The notes beneath the pieces are model-generated. The model was given only the letters and a program-made list of their open reading frames with translations. It had not been told where the DNA came from and did no database searches. From contig CP089463.1 in NCBI GenBank assembly GCA_026636295.1, forward strand, positions 1,178,001-1,242,000: a stretch of DNA of 64,000 bases. The letters are read 5' to 3'. The stretch is from Medakamo hakoo. Taxonomy: Eukaryota > Chlorophyta > Trebouxiophyceae > Coccomyxaceae. Of this stretch, positions 10,586 to 22,020 are shown piece after piece (position 1 is the first letter of the stretch; the number at the start of each line of letters is the position of its first letter). The translations under genes and the position numbers were made by a program.

Positions 10586-10875
10586 GGGCGTGCACTGGAT
10601 TGGGGCGGGCGTCGGCGGTCCGTTGGGAAGGAGGGATGGCCACGGGGGTGGGGGGGGTGTGGCGCGCGCGCGGGGTTGAGATTTTTTCTTTTCGTCCGGT
10701 TTGTTAGAAACACAAAGGAGCCAATTTTACACGCAACACGCGCTCACTGTCGCTACACACGCCAAGCGACAGAAGTGAGGACGGTACTTGATTGGGCGGG
10801 CGTGGGATGGAACGGGGGCGGGAGACGGGGGAGAGCGCGCGGGTGGTCAAGATTTTTTTTCATTCTTGCTTTTTG
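10565..10875 (+). repeat. Diverged duplication of the ABC-F gene 3' end
   Basis: Two segments, about 10565-10690 and 10755-10875, align by eye. Each starts with cgccaagcg, then GAAGTGAGG (the ABC-F stop context), then gattgggGCGGGCGT, a G-rich stretch, and a T-rich tract (gattttttctttt versus gattttttttcattc). The second copy lies in the gap before the convergent TRM112 gene and carries the last ABC-F codons and 3' flank in diverged form. The T-rich tracts may mark the 3' ends of the facing transcripts. Confidence 0.55.
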
Positions 10876-10887
10876 TCAATTTTACAC

Positions 10888-11351
10888 TCACTGCCCGTCG
10901 TTGAGCAGCATGTTGGGCACACCCTTGACGACAGGGAAGCGCCGTCCGGAACCCGGACAGATGAGCGCTCCTTCAGCCAAGCACACTTCCAGCAGCGCGT
11001 GGTGGAGCGTGCGCAAAAAGCCATCATCCTCCATCTGTTCCGCCGTCGGCGGGTCGGCCGGCAAAGCGGGTTCAGCGCCCAGGGCCGCCGCACCCGCCAC
11101 TAGGGCCGCCCAGTCCAGGCGGGGCAGGATGTGGCGCAGGAAGGCCGCGTCAAAGTCGGCGTCCACGATTTCAACCTGGATGGGGCGGGGGAGCGGTGAG
11201 ATGGGACGGGCGGGCGGGGCCGAGGCGTGCGAGCCGCGCGGGGAGCGAAAAGAAATTGCAGCCCCACCTTTTCCACCTCGATCTTCAGCGGGTAGGTCTC
11301 CGTCACGCCCTTGACATGACTCGCCAGCATGTTGTGCGTCAGCAGCTTCAT
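10888..11351 (-). CDS. TRM112: TRM112 methyltransferase activator
   Basis: 123 residues in two exons (11351..11268, 11175..10888), phase 0, matching the usual ~124-residue length. It starts MKLLTHNMLASHVKGV, the family's hallmark start, and ends with the Trm112 motif GRRFPVVKGVPNMLLN. TRM112 is the small zinc-binding partner that stabilises several methyltransferases acting on tRNA, rRNA (Bud23 type), release factor (Mtq2 type) and m6A. The first zinc-ligand cysteines of fungal TRM112 are absent, as is usual for plant-type members. It acts in cytoplasm and nucleus. The divergent neighbour PTRHD1 also belongs to translation/tRNA biology. Confidence 0.88.
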
Positions 11352-11856
11352 GGCAGGTGGGCGTGGTGGGGTGGGAAGAGGAGGCGACGGCGCGGCGGCG
11401 GCGCGGAGCGGAGCCGCGCGGCCGTCGGCGGTGGCTACTAGGCGTGCACGCACGGGCGCACGCGTCTTGGGCGGTGGCTGGATGGGGCTTGGTCCTGTCG
11501 AGCGGGAAGCCAGGGCTGACCGCAACAGTCTGGCGGGTGTGAGACAAAGCGTCCGGCGCCGGGACGGTGATGGGGGGAGGCCGGCGTGAACAGATGGAGT
11601 GACGCACGGACACGCGCTCTCGGCCTTGCACACCCGTTTCCGCTGCACTAGTGGCCGTGCGCTCTCGCGCACCCGCCACACGCACATGCTTTTGAGGCCG
11701 TTCGTCGCGCCCGCCCGTGTGTGGACCGTCCGCTGCAAGCCTGGACTGCTGACGAGCGGGTCTGGGCGGCCGCCGTCCGCCGCTCTCAGGCCGTGTGCAC
11801 TCCATTCGACACCGCTGCCGCCGCCGCCTCGTTCCCCGCTCCCATCCACGGCCACG

Positions 11857-12291
11857 ATGGCCACCGCGGCGGCGTCCACGCCTCCACCGGACCCGCTCAT
11901 GCAGTACGTCGTCTTGCGCCGGGACATGTGGGCGGGTGGACCGGGCGCCCCTGCCGGCGCGCCCTGGCCGCTGGGCGCGGTCGCCGCGCAGGCGGCCCAC
12001 GCCGCGACGGCCGCGCTGTGGGAGAGCCGGGCAGCCCCCGACACTGTGGCGTACTGCGACGCGCCGGGCGCCCTGGATTCCATGACCAAAGTCGTGCTGG
12101 AGGTGGCGGACGGAGCAGCGTTGACCGAGCTGGCCGGGCGGTTGAGCGCTGCGGGCGTGCCGCACCGGGTGTGGGTGGAACAGCCTGAGGGAGTGCCGAC
12201 GGCGCTGGCGTCGGCGCCCGCGCGCAAATCCGTGTTGCAGCCGCACTTTAAAGTCGGGAAGCTGTGCCGGGTGGGTATTGCGGCCAAGTGA
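11857..12291 (+). CDS. PTRHD1-like protein (Pth2 superfamily)
   Basis: 144 residues from the Met at 11857, the same length as animal PTRHD1 (about 140). Conserved blocks are MQYVVLRRDMW, WPLGAVAAQAAHAATAAL, MTKVVLEVAD and the C-terminal HRVWVEQPEGVPTALA. These belong to the peptidyl-tRNA hydrolase 2 fold, which in archaea and eukaryotes releases peptides from tRNA; the PTRHD1 branch has unproven or weak hydrolase activity. An upstream in-frame Met at about 11686 would add an Arg-rich 57-residue leader that could be a mitochondrial or plastid presequence, so the true start is undecided. It is divergent to TRM112, with ~500 bp between the chosen starts. Confidence 0.75.
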   Translation: MATAAASTPPPDPLMQYVVLRRDMWAGGPGAPAGAPWPLGAVAAQAAHAATAALWESRAAPDTVAYCDAPGALDSMTKVVLEVADGAALTELAGRLSAAGVPHRVWVEQPEGVPTALASAPARKSVLQPHFKVGKLCRVGIAAK

Positions 12292-12486
12292 AATTTTTCT
12301 AGGAGGAGGGGGTGGGGTGCGGCGACAGCCGTGTTGTCTGTGTTGCTTCTAAAAAGAGTTTTGTGACACAACGCTCGCCCTCCGTTCCAGTTTCCCCCCG
12401 CTCCTCTCTCTCTCTCCCTCATCTCCGCTGGAAGAACAATGCAGTGAGAAGAATGACGTGTTATCCCTGTGTGGGGGCGAGAGCGC

Positions 12487-12955
12487 TCATTTCTGCGTGC
12501 GTGCGTGGATGGAGGGACGAGTCGGTGGTGAGGTGGGTGGGATGGAGCGGGGGGATGGAGGGGTGCAGCCCGCGCACCCCCGCCCATCAGAAGACCAAAC
12601 AACAAAACTCACCCCACCGACCAGCGAGTGGAAGACCTGCCCCGCCCGGGACGAGACGGACGTGCCAAACTCCAGGCAGCCCTCAAAGACCGCGCGGGCT
12701 TGAGGGTTGGTGATGCGCCGGGGATCGACGGAGATGACGCCCGACTCTTGCAGCCAGCCCAGCGTGATGGAGGTCAGGGCGACCTGCGCGTGTGTGAGTG
12801 GGGGATGGGCGGGCGAGCGGGCGCGGCGCGCGGGTCATGAGATGGAACGGAGCGGGTGGCGGGCGGGGGGTGGCGGACGGTCGCGCGCGCCGCGCGTCGC
12901 AAGCAAAAAAAACGAAACCCCGCACCTGCGCCGCGCCAAAGGCGAGCCAGCCCAT
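12487..12955 (-). CDS. Small 68-residue protein in three exons
   Basis: Proposed exons: 12955..12926, 12783..12613 and 12492..12487; all junctions are GT-AG (the second donor is a perfect GTGAGT) and phase 0. The last exon would hold only a Lys codon and TGA. The protein starts MGWLAFGAAQVALTSITLGW, a hydrophobic N-terminal helix, and continues with a polar, probably helical part (ESGVISVDPRRITNPQARAV). It resembles a small single-span membrane subunit, for instance of a mitochondrial or ER complex, but I do not recognise the family. Coding is supported by the clean open frame across the central exon and the short divergent spacing to the LRR gene. The terminal micro-exon is the weakest part. 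Confidence 0.4.
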
Positions 12956-13137
12956 GGCTCTGCGCGATGAGAGAAGTGTTCACTGGTGCTGCAAGAAAGG
13001 ACGGCTGGGCGCGGCAGCCGCGGGTTTGTGCCTAGGAATTGAGGTGAGGGCGCGAGCGACACAAAAAAACAAGAGTGAGAGAGGTCTCTCGGGGCATGCG
13101 CCGACGCGTCCCCCACTCTCCTCTTCGACAACGGCAT

Positions 13138-14526
13138 ATGGACTACCTGGACGACGAAGCGGACGAGCTGGCCCTCGCCGGCGCGGCGGCGGCCGCTGCT
13201 GAACGCAGCAACAAGAAGAGGGCCCGCTCCAAGAGCGGGGAAGGCAGCGGCGGAGAGGAGGGGGCCGCACACCCGCCTGCCCCGTGCCACCCGCCGCCCG
13301 CGCCCGTCCCTCCCGGCGCGACCGCCACGGCAGCCCTCCGCGCCATCGCGGCCGCCGCCCCGCCCGGCAGCGCACTGCCGCAGTGGGGCTGGAGCGCTGA
13401 TGAGGAGGACGGCGGCGACCCGCTGGCCTGGCGGGGCGTGACGGCGGCGGGTGGGGGGGGCGTGTCGTGCCTCGACCTGACCGACGCGGTCGCCATCGCC
13501 CTCCCGCCCGGCGCCCTGGCCGCCCTGGCCCCCGTCCTCACCTCCGCCCGCTTCTCCCGGTGCGGCCTGACCGGGCCGGACGCACTGCCGGGGCTGGGCG
13601 CGTGCACGGGCCTGACTGAGCTGGCGCTGGACGGGAATGCCCTGCCCCGCCTGCCGCCTGGGCTCTCGGCCCTGACCGCCCTGGCCTCCCTGTCCGCCGG
13701 GCTCAACCCGATGCGGGAGTTGGGGCCGGGCATAGAGGCGTGCACGGCGCTGCACACGCTGGACGTGGCGGGCTGCCGCCTGGGCGCCCTGCCGGACGGG
13801 CTGGCCGCCCTGAGCCGCCTGCGCGTGCTCCTGGCAAACAACAACGCGCTGGGCGCCCTGCCGCCCGGCCTCGGCGCCCTGACCGCCCTGCAGCGCCTGT
13901 CCCTGCACTGCAACGAGCTGACGGGCCTGCCGCCGTCCCTGGGCGCCTGCACGTCCCTGGAGTTTTGCACGCTGAACTGCAACGCGCTGGCGTCGCTCGA
14001 CCCGCCGGCCGACTGGGCGGCCCTCCCGCTCTCGCGCCTGTCCCTCCACTTCAACGCGCTCACGGCCCTGCCGCCCTGCCTGGGCTCGCGCATCGAAGCC
14101 CTGTCCGCCTTCAACAACGCCTTGACGGACCTGCCCGGCCCGCTCCTGGCGTCGCTGGCGCCCACGATCGTCCGGTTGAGCCTGTACTCGAACCGGCTGA
14201 CGCGCCTGCCGGCCGAGATCGGCGCGTGCGCCCGCCTCGTCGAACTGTGGCTGTCCGACAACGAGTTGGAGGGCCTGCCGCCCGAGATTGGGGAGTGCAA
14301 GTCCCTGCAGCGGCTGTGGCTGACGGGCAACCGGCTGACGGCCCTGCCGGACGAGCTGGGGCGCGCGGCCGCGCTGCAGGAGCTGTACGTCGACCGCAAC
14401 CCGCGCCTGGGCTCCCTGCCGTCCTCGCTGGCGGCGGGCTGCCCCCGGCTGCGCCGCCTGTTTTGCGATGCGGGGCTGGTGGGGGGGCTGTGCCCGGAGC
14501 TGGCGGCCATTGCTGAGAGCGCGTGA
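13138..14526 (+). CDS. Leucine-rich repeat protein, PIRL/Ras-group type
   Basis: Single exon, 462 residues, from MDYLDDEADELALAG. After a short acidic and basic N terminus (ERSNKKRARSKSG) come about ten LRRs of 22-24 residues starting near residue 150, for example LTELALDGNALPRLPPGLSA and LVELWLSDNELEGLPPEIGE. The LxxLxLxxNxLxxLPxxL pattern is the 'SDS22/Ras-group' class typical of plant intracellular LRR proteins and animal SHOC2. There is no signal peptide, membrane span or kinase, so a soluble intracellular binding protein is expected. Partner unknown. A minus-strand ORF of 500 codons over it is a GC shadow. Confidence 0.8.
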   Translation: MDYLDDEADELALAGAAAAAAERSNKKRARSKSGEGSGGEEGAAHPPAPCHPPPAPVPPGATATAALRAIAAAAPPGSALPQWGWSADEEDGGDPLAWRGVTAAGGGGVSCLDLTDAVAIALPPGALAALAPVLTSARFSRCGLTGPDALPGLGACTGLTELALDGNALPRLPPGLSALTALASLSAGLNPMRELGPGIEACTALHTLDVAGCRLGALPDGLAALSRLRVLLANNNALGALPPGLGALTALQRLSLHCNELTGLPPSLGACTSLEFCTLNCNALASLDPPADWAALPLSRLSLHFNALTALPPCLGSRIEALSAFNNALTDLPGPLLASLAPTIVRLSLYSNRLTRLPAEIGACARLVELWLSDNELEGLPPEIGECKSLQRLWLTGNRLTALPDELGRAAALQELYVDRNPRLGSLPSSLAAGCPRLRRLFCDAGLVGGLCPELAAIAESA

Positions 14527-14560
14527 GGTGACTGTGTGAAAGAATCCACTGCTGCACCGC

Positions 14561-14581
14561 ACCACACACACACACACACAC

Positions 14582-14621
<40 letters not shown>
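14561..14621. repeat. (CA)n microsatellite
   Basis: Near-perfect CA dinucleotide array of about 60 bp with one CG interruption, just 3' of the LRR gene and between two convergent genes. Confidence 0.95.
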
Positions 14622-14624
<3 letters not shown>

Positions 14625-14660
14625 CAGGAGCGCTAGGGCCCGCACCCACGCCGCCTCGCC

Positions 14661-14730
14661 TCAAGGCAGCCCCCCCCCCCCCTCAAGGCCTCTCAGCCCC
14701 CCCCCCCCCCCCCCCCTCAAGGCCTCTCAG
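14661..14730. repeat. C-tract tandem repeat reaching the Rubisco activase stop codon
   Basis: Long C runs (14670-14682 and 14697-14716) alternate with two identical copies of tcaaggcctctcag (14683-14696 and 14717-14730); a degenerate start of the unit lies at 14661. The second copy contains the TGA stop (14729..14727) of the minus-strand Rubisco activase gene. Confidence 0.9.
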
Positions 14731-16479
14731 CCCCCCATCAACCCGACCAGGCTCCCGCCGCCCTGCCCCCGCCTCGCCCCCGCCATGTACTCGTCCGCCA
14801 GCCTGTGCGCGTTCACCGCTTCCTGTTCCGCCACCAGCCGCCGGCCCTGCTCCATCAGCGCGTCGAGCGTGATGGACGGCGGGTCGAACGGCGGCGGGCC
14901 TTCGTGCGAGGCCAGGGACCTGATGAAGGCCGCGAGCGCGTCGCCCTCCGCGTCGGCCAGCGTCTCCGGCGTCACGCCCGCGCCCGACGCGACGTAGGCG
15001 CGGATGACGTCGTCGTACAGGCCGGACTTGCAGGCGCCGTAGAAATCCAGCGACTGGCCGGGGAACGCGTCGAGCAGGGCCTCCAGGTCGGGCGGCGACA
15101 GCCCGCCGCCGCCGCTCCCGCCGCCCGCCCCGTCGGGGCGCGCCAGGTCGTCCTTGAACAGCTGGCCGAGGATGCCCCTCAGGTCGTCGCGGCTCGGGTG
15201 CCAGTAGAACTTGGCCATGCGGCCGTCGCGCAGCAGGGGGGCGAACAGCTTGGACAGGTCGTTCCCCGTGACGATGATGGGCACGCGCTGGTGGCGCTTC
15301 ACTGTGACCGACCCGTCCTCGTTCGTGCGCCAGTCGCCCGGGCCGGGGACGTGGTTGGGGTCGTCGCAAATGGCCATGAGCGTGGCGATGACCATCTGCG
15401 TGTTGACGGTGCGCTGCGTGTCCTTGAAGGCGCCCGCGCCCGCGTCCAGGTCGTTGATGACGAGCGCGGACAGCTTGCCGCGGACGCGGCCCAGCTCGGC
15501 GGCGGCGCGGTACCGTTCGCGGATGCGCTTGCCGGGGACGCCCGCCCACTCGTCCTCCATTTCGCCTGGTGTTGGGGGGGGGGGGGGCAAGAGTGTGAGT
15601 GACAAGGTGGGAGCGAAAGGACATCCCGGCCAGGCCCGCCCCCATCCGTCCACAACGCGCACGCACCAGCCGACATGACGACGCACTCGGCGCCCAGCTT
15701 GGGGCCCAGGACGAGCTCGGTTTGGAAGGATTTGCCCATGCCCTTGCCGCCCCAGATGCCGAGGATGAGGGGGACGCGCGTCTGCGGGTCGAAGGCGCCC
15801 TGGTCGACGAGCACGTTTTTGGTGATGTGCAGCGCGACGGCCTCCATGAACGCGGGCGCGACGTAATAGTCGCCGACCAAGTTTTTAAACTCGCGGAACT
15901 GCCAGGCGCGCAAGGAGCCGTCGGCGATGTCAGTTTCATGCCTGTGCGTGGAGAAAAGGAGGAATGAAGCAGGCAGAGCTGAGCGAGAGGCGAGCGAGGC
16001 GCGGGCTGGAGCGAGCGTGGATGGATGGGATGGACAGGAAAAAAAACGGGGCCCACCGCCTTTCGCCGCCGCCTGCCTCCTCTCCTCTCTCTCTCTCCCT
16101 CTCTCCCGTACCCGAGCGTGTTGCCCACAAACAGAGAATCCAGGTGCGCCAGGTTTTGGCCGTGCGTCACGTTGATGTTGTAGTCTTGCGCCTTGCCCAG
16201 CGCTGCCAAGCGGTCGCGGCCCAACGCGTCGGTCTCGTCCGACCACGACGTCCCGGCGGTCGTGGACACGCGGCCGCGCGAACCGGCGGGCGCAGCTTGT
16301 TGTGTAGCGTCGCCGGCCTGGGCTGGGTCAGAAGCCTCGTTCCCCGCCGGACTGGCCCGGGCGCAGGATGAGTGGCAGCGGTGGTGGTGGTCGACGGGAG
16401 GGTTGCGCCGCAGCCGCGCGGCAGCGCCGCTCGTCGTCGCCACGCCGGCCGTGGGAGGCGGCGCCACGAAGCGGAGCAT
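14727..16479 (-). CDS. RCA: Rubisco activase, plastid
   Basis: 493 residues in three exons (16479..16112, 15941..15667, 15565..14727), phases consistent. AAA+ motor that remodels inhibited Rubisco and releases sugar phosphates in the stroma. N terminus MLRFVAPPPTAGVATTSG is a transit peptide. Then comes an unusual ~80-residue leader with NINVTHGQNLAHLDSLFVGN, followed by the N-domain (GDYYVAPAFMEAVALHITKN), Walker A GIWGGKGMGKS, the conserved VVMSAGEMEDEWAG, Walker B ALVINDLDAGAG, sensor VPIIVTGNDLSKLFAPLLRD and the specificity region ending DFYGACKSGLYDDVIR. The C terminus is Gly-rich and lacks a redox-regulated Cys pair. The leader resembles the second, longer RCA form of algae. The copper transporter gene is divergent, 235 bp away. 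Confidence 0.92.
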
Positions 16480-16714
16480 GGCGTGCCGCGTAGCTTCAAA
16501 CGTCTGGTCTGGGCCTGGCTGGGCGAATGGACGAGGGAGTCGTCCCCAAGCGCCCGGATTTCGTCGAAAAAAAAAACGAGCAAAACACCGACGCAGAGGG
16601 AAACTTGGCACTGCCGAAACCAGCGCTGGCCAGACAGACACCGCTCACCGGCGGCATTCGCCCTCGTTTTTTATTTCTTGGCCCGGGCCCTGGTTCTCCC
16701 GCCTCTCTCCGGCC

Positions 16715-17464
16715 ATGATGCACATGCGCTTCTACTGGGGTTGTCAGATGACGCTGTGGGCGTGGGACGCGACGACGCCGGCGACGTGCGTTCTTCTGTT
16801 GTGCGCTGGCCGAACCCACTGCGCCGTGCCTGTGGCACGCACTCCACACGCCTCCTTCACGCACCATCCGGCCCGCACCCACACCCACCCACCCACACAC
16901 ACATACACACACAGCTACGCCGCTTCATTAGCCCTCATCGCCCTCGTCTGCATGGCCCACGAAGCCCTGGCCTCACACCGCGCCGCCGTCGCCCGCGCGT
17001 GCGCGTGTGGCCCGGTGTCCGCCTGCGCGGCTAAGCCCCCTGCCCACACCCCACCGTCCGCCGCGCCGCCCGGCCCAGCCCCACCGCCCTGCTGCTGCGA
17101 CGGCGGGGAAGCGGGTAGGAGTGATGACGGGCCGACCCTGGCCGCGCCTTTGCTGGAACCGCCGACAGCGACGACGACAACCGCCTCGCCCGCGCTCGCG
17201 CCGCTCCCGCGCCCGGGCGCGGCTGACACTTTTTTATACGCCGCCCACGCCGCCACGTCTTATTTATTGATGTTGGCGGTGATGACTTTCAATGTCGGGG
17301 CAGGACTGACTGTCCTGATGGGTCTCGCTGCCGGCCACGCCGCCTTTGCCGGCCGTGGCGCGGCTTTGGCCGACGCCTGCTGCGCGCCCGCTGGACCGGC
17401 TCTAGACGCGGACGCGGCCGCCGCGGCCGCCGGGTGGGAAGGCCCGCCGGGCATGGTGCCGTGA
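16715..17464 (+). CDS. CTR-type high-affinity copper transporter
   Basis: 206 residues in two exons (16715..16785, 16915..17464; phase 2 junction in a Thr codon). Copper(I) uptake protein forming trimers. It begins MMHMRFYWG, whose Met/His cluster is the extracellular copper-binding entry. The first membrane helix follows (SLALIALVCMAHEA), then a ~90-residue loop with a CCC motif and many Pro/Ala, the second helix SYLLMLAVMTFNVG with the diagnostic MxxxM copper filter, and a Gly/Ala-rich third helix (LTVLMGLAAGHAAFAG). The intron interrupts the start of helix 1. The ~235-bp region shared with the activase gene shows no obvious copper-response GTAC core. Confidence 0.88.
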   Translation: MMHMRFYWGCQMTLWAWDATTPATCVLLLCAGRTHCAVPVARTPHASFTHHPARTHTHPPTHTYTHSYAASLALIALVCMAHEALASHRAAVARACACGPVSACAAKPPAHTPPSAAPPGPAPPPCCCDGGEAGRSDDGPTLAAPLLEPPTATTTTASPALAPLPRPGAADTFLYAAHAATSYLLMLAVMTFNVGAGLTVLMGLAAGHAAFAGRGAALADACCAPAGPALDADAAAAAAGWEGPPGMVP

Positions 17465-17484
17465 GCGTGTGCAGTCGTGTAGCA

Positions 17485-17515
<31 letters not shown>

Positions 17516-17768
17516 GAGAGAGAGAACGGATGAAAAAAAGGGGTTGGGACTCCAAAAGCGTCTCTTTTTTTACTCTCTCCACTCGCAACGGCCACCTCCG
17601 CTCCCATCCATCTCTCCATTTTTTGTTTTGGCTTTCCCACCCGCCTCCTCGAAGAAAAAAACTCCCACCACCCCCACGCAACGCGCCCTTGTTCCTTGGA
17701 TTGTGTGCCTCCCCCCTCTCTCTCTCACACACACACCCCACTCAAAAAAAAACACCTCTCCCTCTCCT
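17465..17768. repeat. Convergent intergenic gap with (GA)n microsatellite
   Basis: 304-bp gap between the stop codons of the copper transporter and threonine synthase. A GA array occupies about 17485-17524, and the rest is C/T-rich with A runs (17742-17750). No gene is visible. Confidence 0.85.
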
Positions 17769-20301
<2,533 letters not shown>

Positions 20302-21714
20302 ATGCGCGCGGCGACGGTCGCAACCACGACGGCCCCCGCATCGGCGCGCCGGCCTAGCCACCGCCTGGCCGCCGCCGTCCCCGTCCGCCGTGGCCTCACA
20401 CCGCGCGTGCGTGTGTCCCAGACGGCCCACATCACGCTCCCACATGCCGCACCCCGTCCCTTAGAATCCACGCCCGTCCTGCACGCGGGGCCGTCCCTCC
20501 AACCCACGCGTCAGTCGGCGACTGCTTTCGCGCCCGCCACCGTCGCCAACCTGGGCCCGGGCTTTGACTGGCTGGGCTGTGCGGTGGACGGGGCGGGCGA
20601 CACTGTGACAGCCGTGCCGTTGCCGGGCAAGCCGGGTGCGGTCGAAATCGAGTCCATCGAGGGAGACGGCGGGCGCCTGCCGCTGGATGGGGCCACCAAT
20701 TGTTGCGGCGTCGCCGCGTCGCACACGCTGCGCCTGTTGGGGACGCCTGACGCGGGCGTGCGCTTGAAGATTGTCAAGGTGAGGCGTGGAGGGGGTGGGG
20801 AGGCGAGTGGAGTGGGTGGCAGACGGACGGCGCGCCCCCTCTCACGAGAGAGGGAGGAGGGGGGGGATGGTCAAGACCCGCTCCCTCTCCTCCCTCCCTC
20901 TCACTCGCACGCACACACCCAAACAAACACCCAACAACCACACACTCTGCAGGGCCTCCCCCTCGGCTCCGGCTTAGGCTCGTCCGCCGCGTCCGCCGCC
21001 GCCGCGGCCGTCGCCGTCAACGCGCTCTTCGGCTCCCCTCTCACAAAGGCGCAGCTCGTCCACGCGGGCCTGGCCGCCGAAGCCGCCGTCTCCGGCTTCC
21101 ACGCCGACAACGTCGCGCCCGCGCTGATGGGCGGCTTTGTCCTGGTGCGGTCGACGGAGAACCCACTGGACGTGCGGGGGTTGACGTACGGCGGCGCGGC
21201 CGGCTGTGTGTCAGGCGGCGGTGGGGAGGGCGGGGGCGGGCGCGCCGCCCTGCCGCCCGCGCCCGCCGCCCCCGCCCCGCTCTGGTTTGCGCTCGTCAAC
21301 CCGGTCTTTGAAGCGCCCACGGCCGCCATGCGGGCGGCCCTGCCACCGTCCGTCCCGTTCGCCGACGCGGTGTTCAATGCGGGCGCCGGCGGCGCGTTGG
21401 TGGCCGGCATCCTGGCGGGCGACCCGTCGCTCGTGGGCTGGGCCCTCGGCGCCGACGCCCTGGTCGAACCCGTGCGCGGGCCGCTCATTCCCGGCTTTGG
21501 CTCTGTCAAAGCTGCCGCTGTGAAGGCGGGCGCGTACGGGTGCACCATTTCGGGCGCCGGCCCGACGTGCGTGGCCGTGGTCCCGGACGAGAAGACGGGC
21601 AAGGCGGTGTGTGACGCGATGGCGGCCGCGTTCGAAGCAGACGGCGGCCTGGCGGTGAACTCGAAAAAAGTGGCGGCCCTGGATGCTGTGGGGGCGCGGG
21701 TCGTGAATGGGTGA
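20302..21714 (+). CDS. Homoserine kinase, plastid
   Basis: 412 residues in two exons (20302..20778, 20953..21714; phase 0). GHMP-family kinase that phosphorylates homoserine, giving the substrate of threonine synthase. The first ~70 residues (MRAATVATTTAPASARR...) form a plastid transit peptide. GHMP motif 1 is ATVANLGPGFDWLGCAVDG; the ATP-binding loop is GLPLGSGLGSSAASAAAA directly after the intron; motif 3 is GAYGCTISGAGPTCVAV near the C terminus. HADNVAPALMGGFVLV is the usual substrate-domain block. All core motifs are intact, so it should be active. It is head to head with threonine synthase. Confidence 0.93.
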   Translation: MRAATVATTTAPASARRPSHRLAAAVPVRRGLTPRVRVSQTAHITLPHAAPRPLESTPVLHAGPSLQPTRQSATAFAPATVANLGPGFDWLGCAVDGAGDTVTAVPLPGKPGAVEIESIEGDGGRLPLDGATNCCGVAASHTLRLLGTPDAGVRLKIVKVRRGGGGEASGVGGRRTARPLSREREEGGDGQDPLPLLPPSHSHAHTQTNTQQPHTLQGLPLGSGLGSSAASAAAAAVAVNALFGSPLTKAQLVHAGLAAEAAVSGFHADNVAPALMGGFVLVRSTENPLDVRGLTYGGAAGCVSGGGGEGGGGRAALPPAPAAPAPLWFALVNPVFEAPTAAMRAALPPSVPFADAVFNAGAGGALVAGILAGDPSLVGWALGADALVEPVRGPLIPGFGSVKAAAVKAGAYGCTISGAGPTCVAVVPDEKTGKAVCDAMAAAFEADGGLAVNSKKVAALDAVGARVVNG

Positions 21715-22020
21715 TGGGGGGGAGCGAGAGGAAGAGGGGCCCGGGCCTGGTGAGTGAGTGTGTGTGTGTTGCGAGTGCATCGGCACGCCTGCCGAGAGGC
21801 AGAGGTTGGAGTGAGAGAGAGAAGGAGAGAGGGGATGCAACGGCCGCCCACGCTTCGCTCGCACTCCACACAAAAAACGCGGGCCTAGGTCCGACAAATC
21901 AAAGCGAACTCGCGCCGCCTCGACTGCGCCGCGCGAGCCTCTCCATCTACAGCAGTCTCTCGTCCAGGCCCCTCCCGCGCGCGCCCGAGCACAGAGGCGT
22001 GAAAGGCGCGCGCACCCACG
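21715..22020. promoter_or_regulatory. Intergenic region upstream of the GT2-GH9 gene
   Basis: 306 bp between the homoserine kinase stop and the proposed start of the next plus-strand gene. It includes a short GT repeat (about 21757-21770) and GA-rich sequence (about 21810-21835). I see no further gene. Confidence 0.4.

Noticed and set aside
14727-16479. CbbX-type (red lineage) activase
   Set aside because: The N-domain, MSAGE and NDLDAGAG motifs and transit peptide are of the green-type RCA.
16480-16714. Copper-response element upstream of the copper transporter (and of petJ, 53745-53944)
   Set aside because: Both genes are copper-regulated in Chlamydomonas through GTAC cores, but I found no GTAC in either upstream region.
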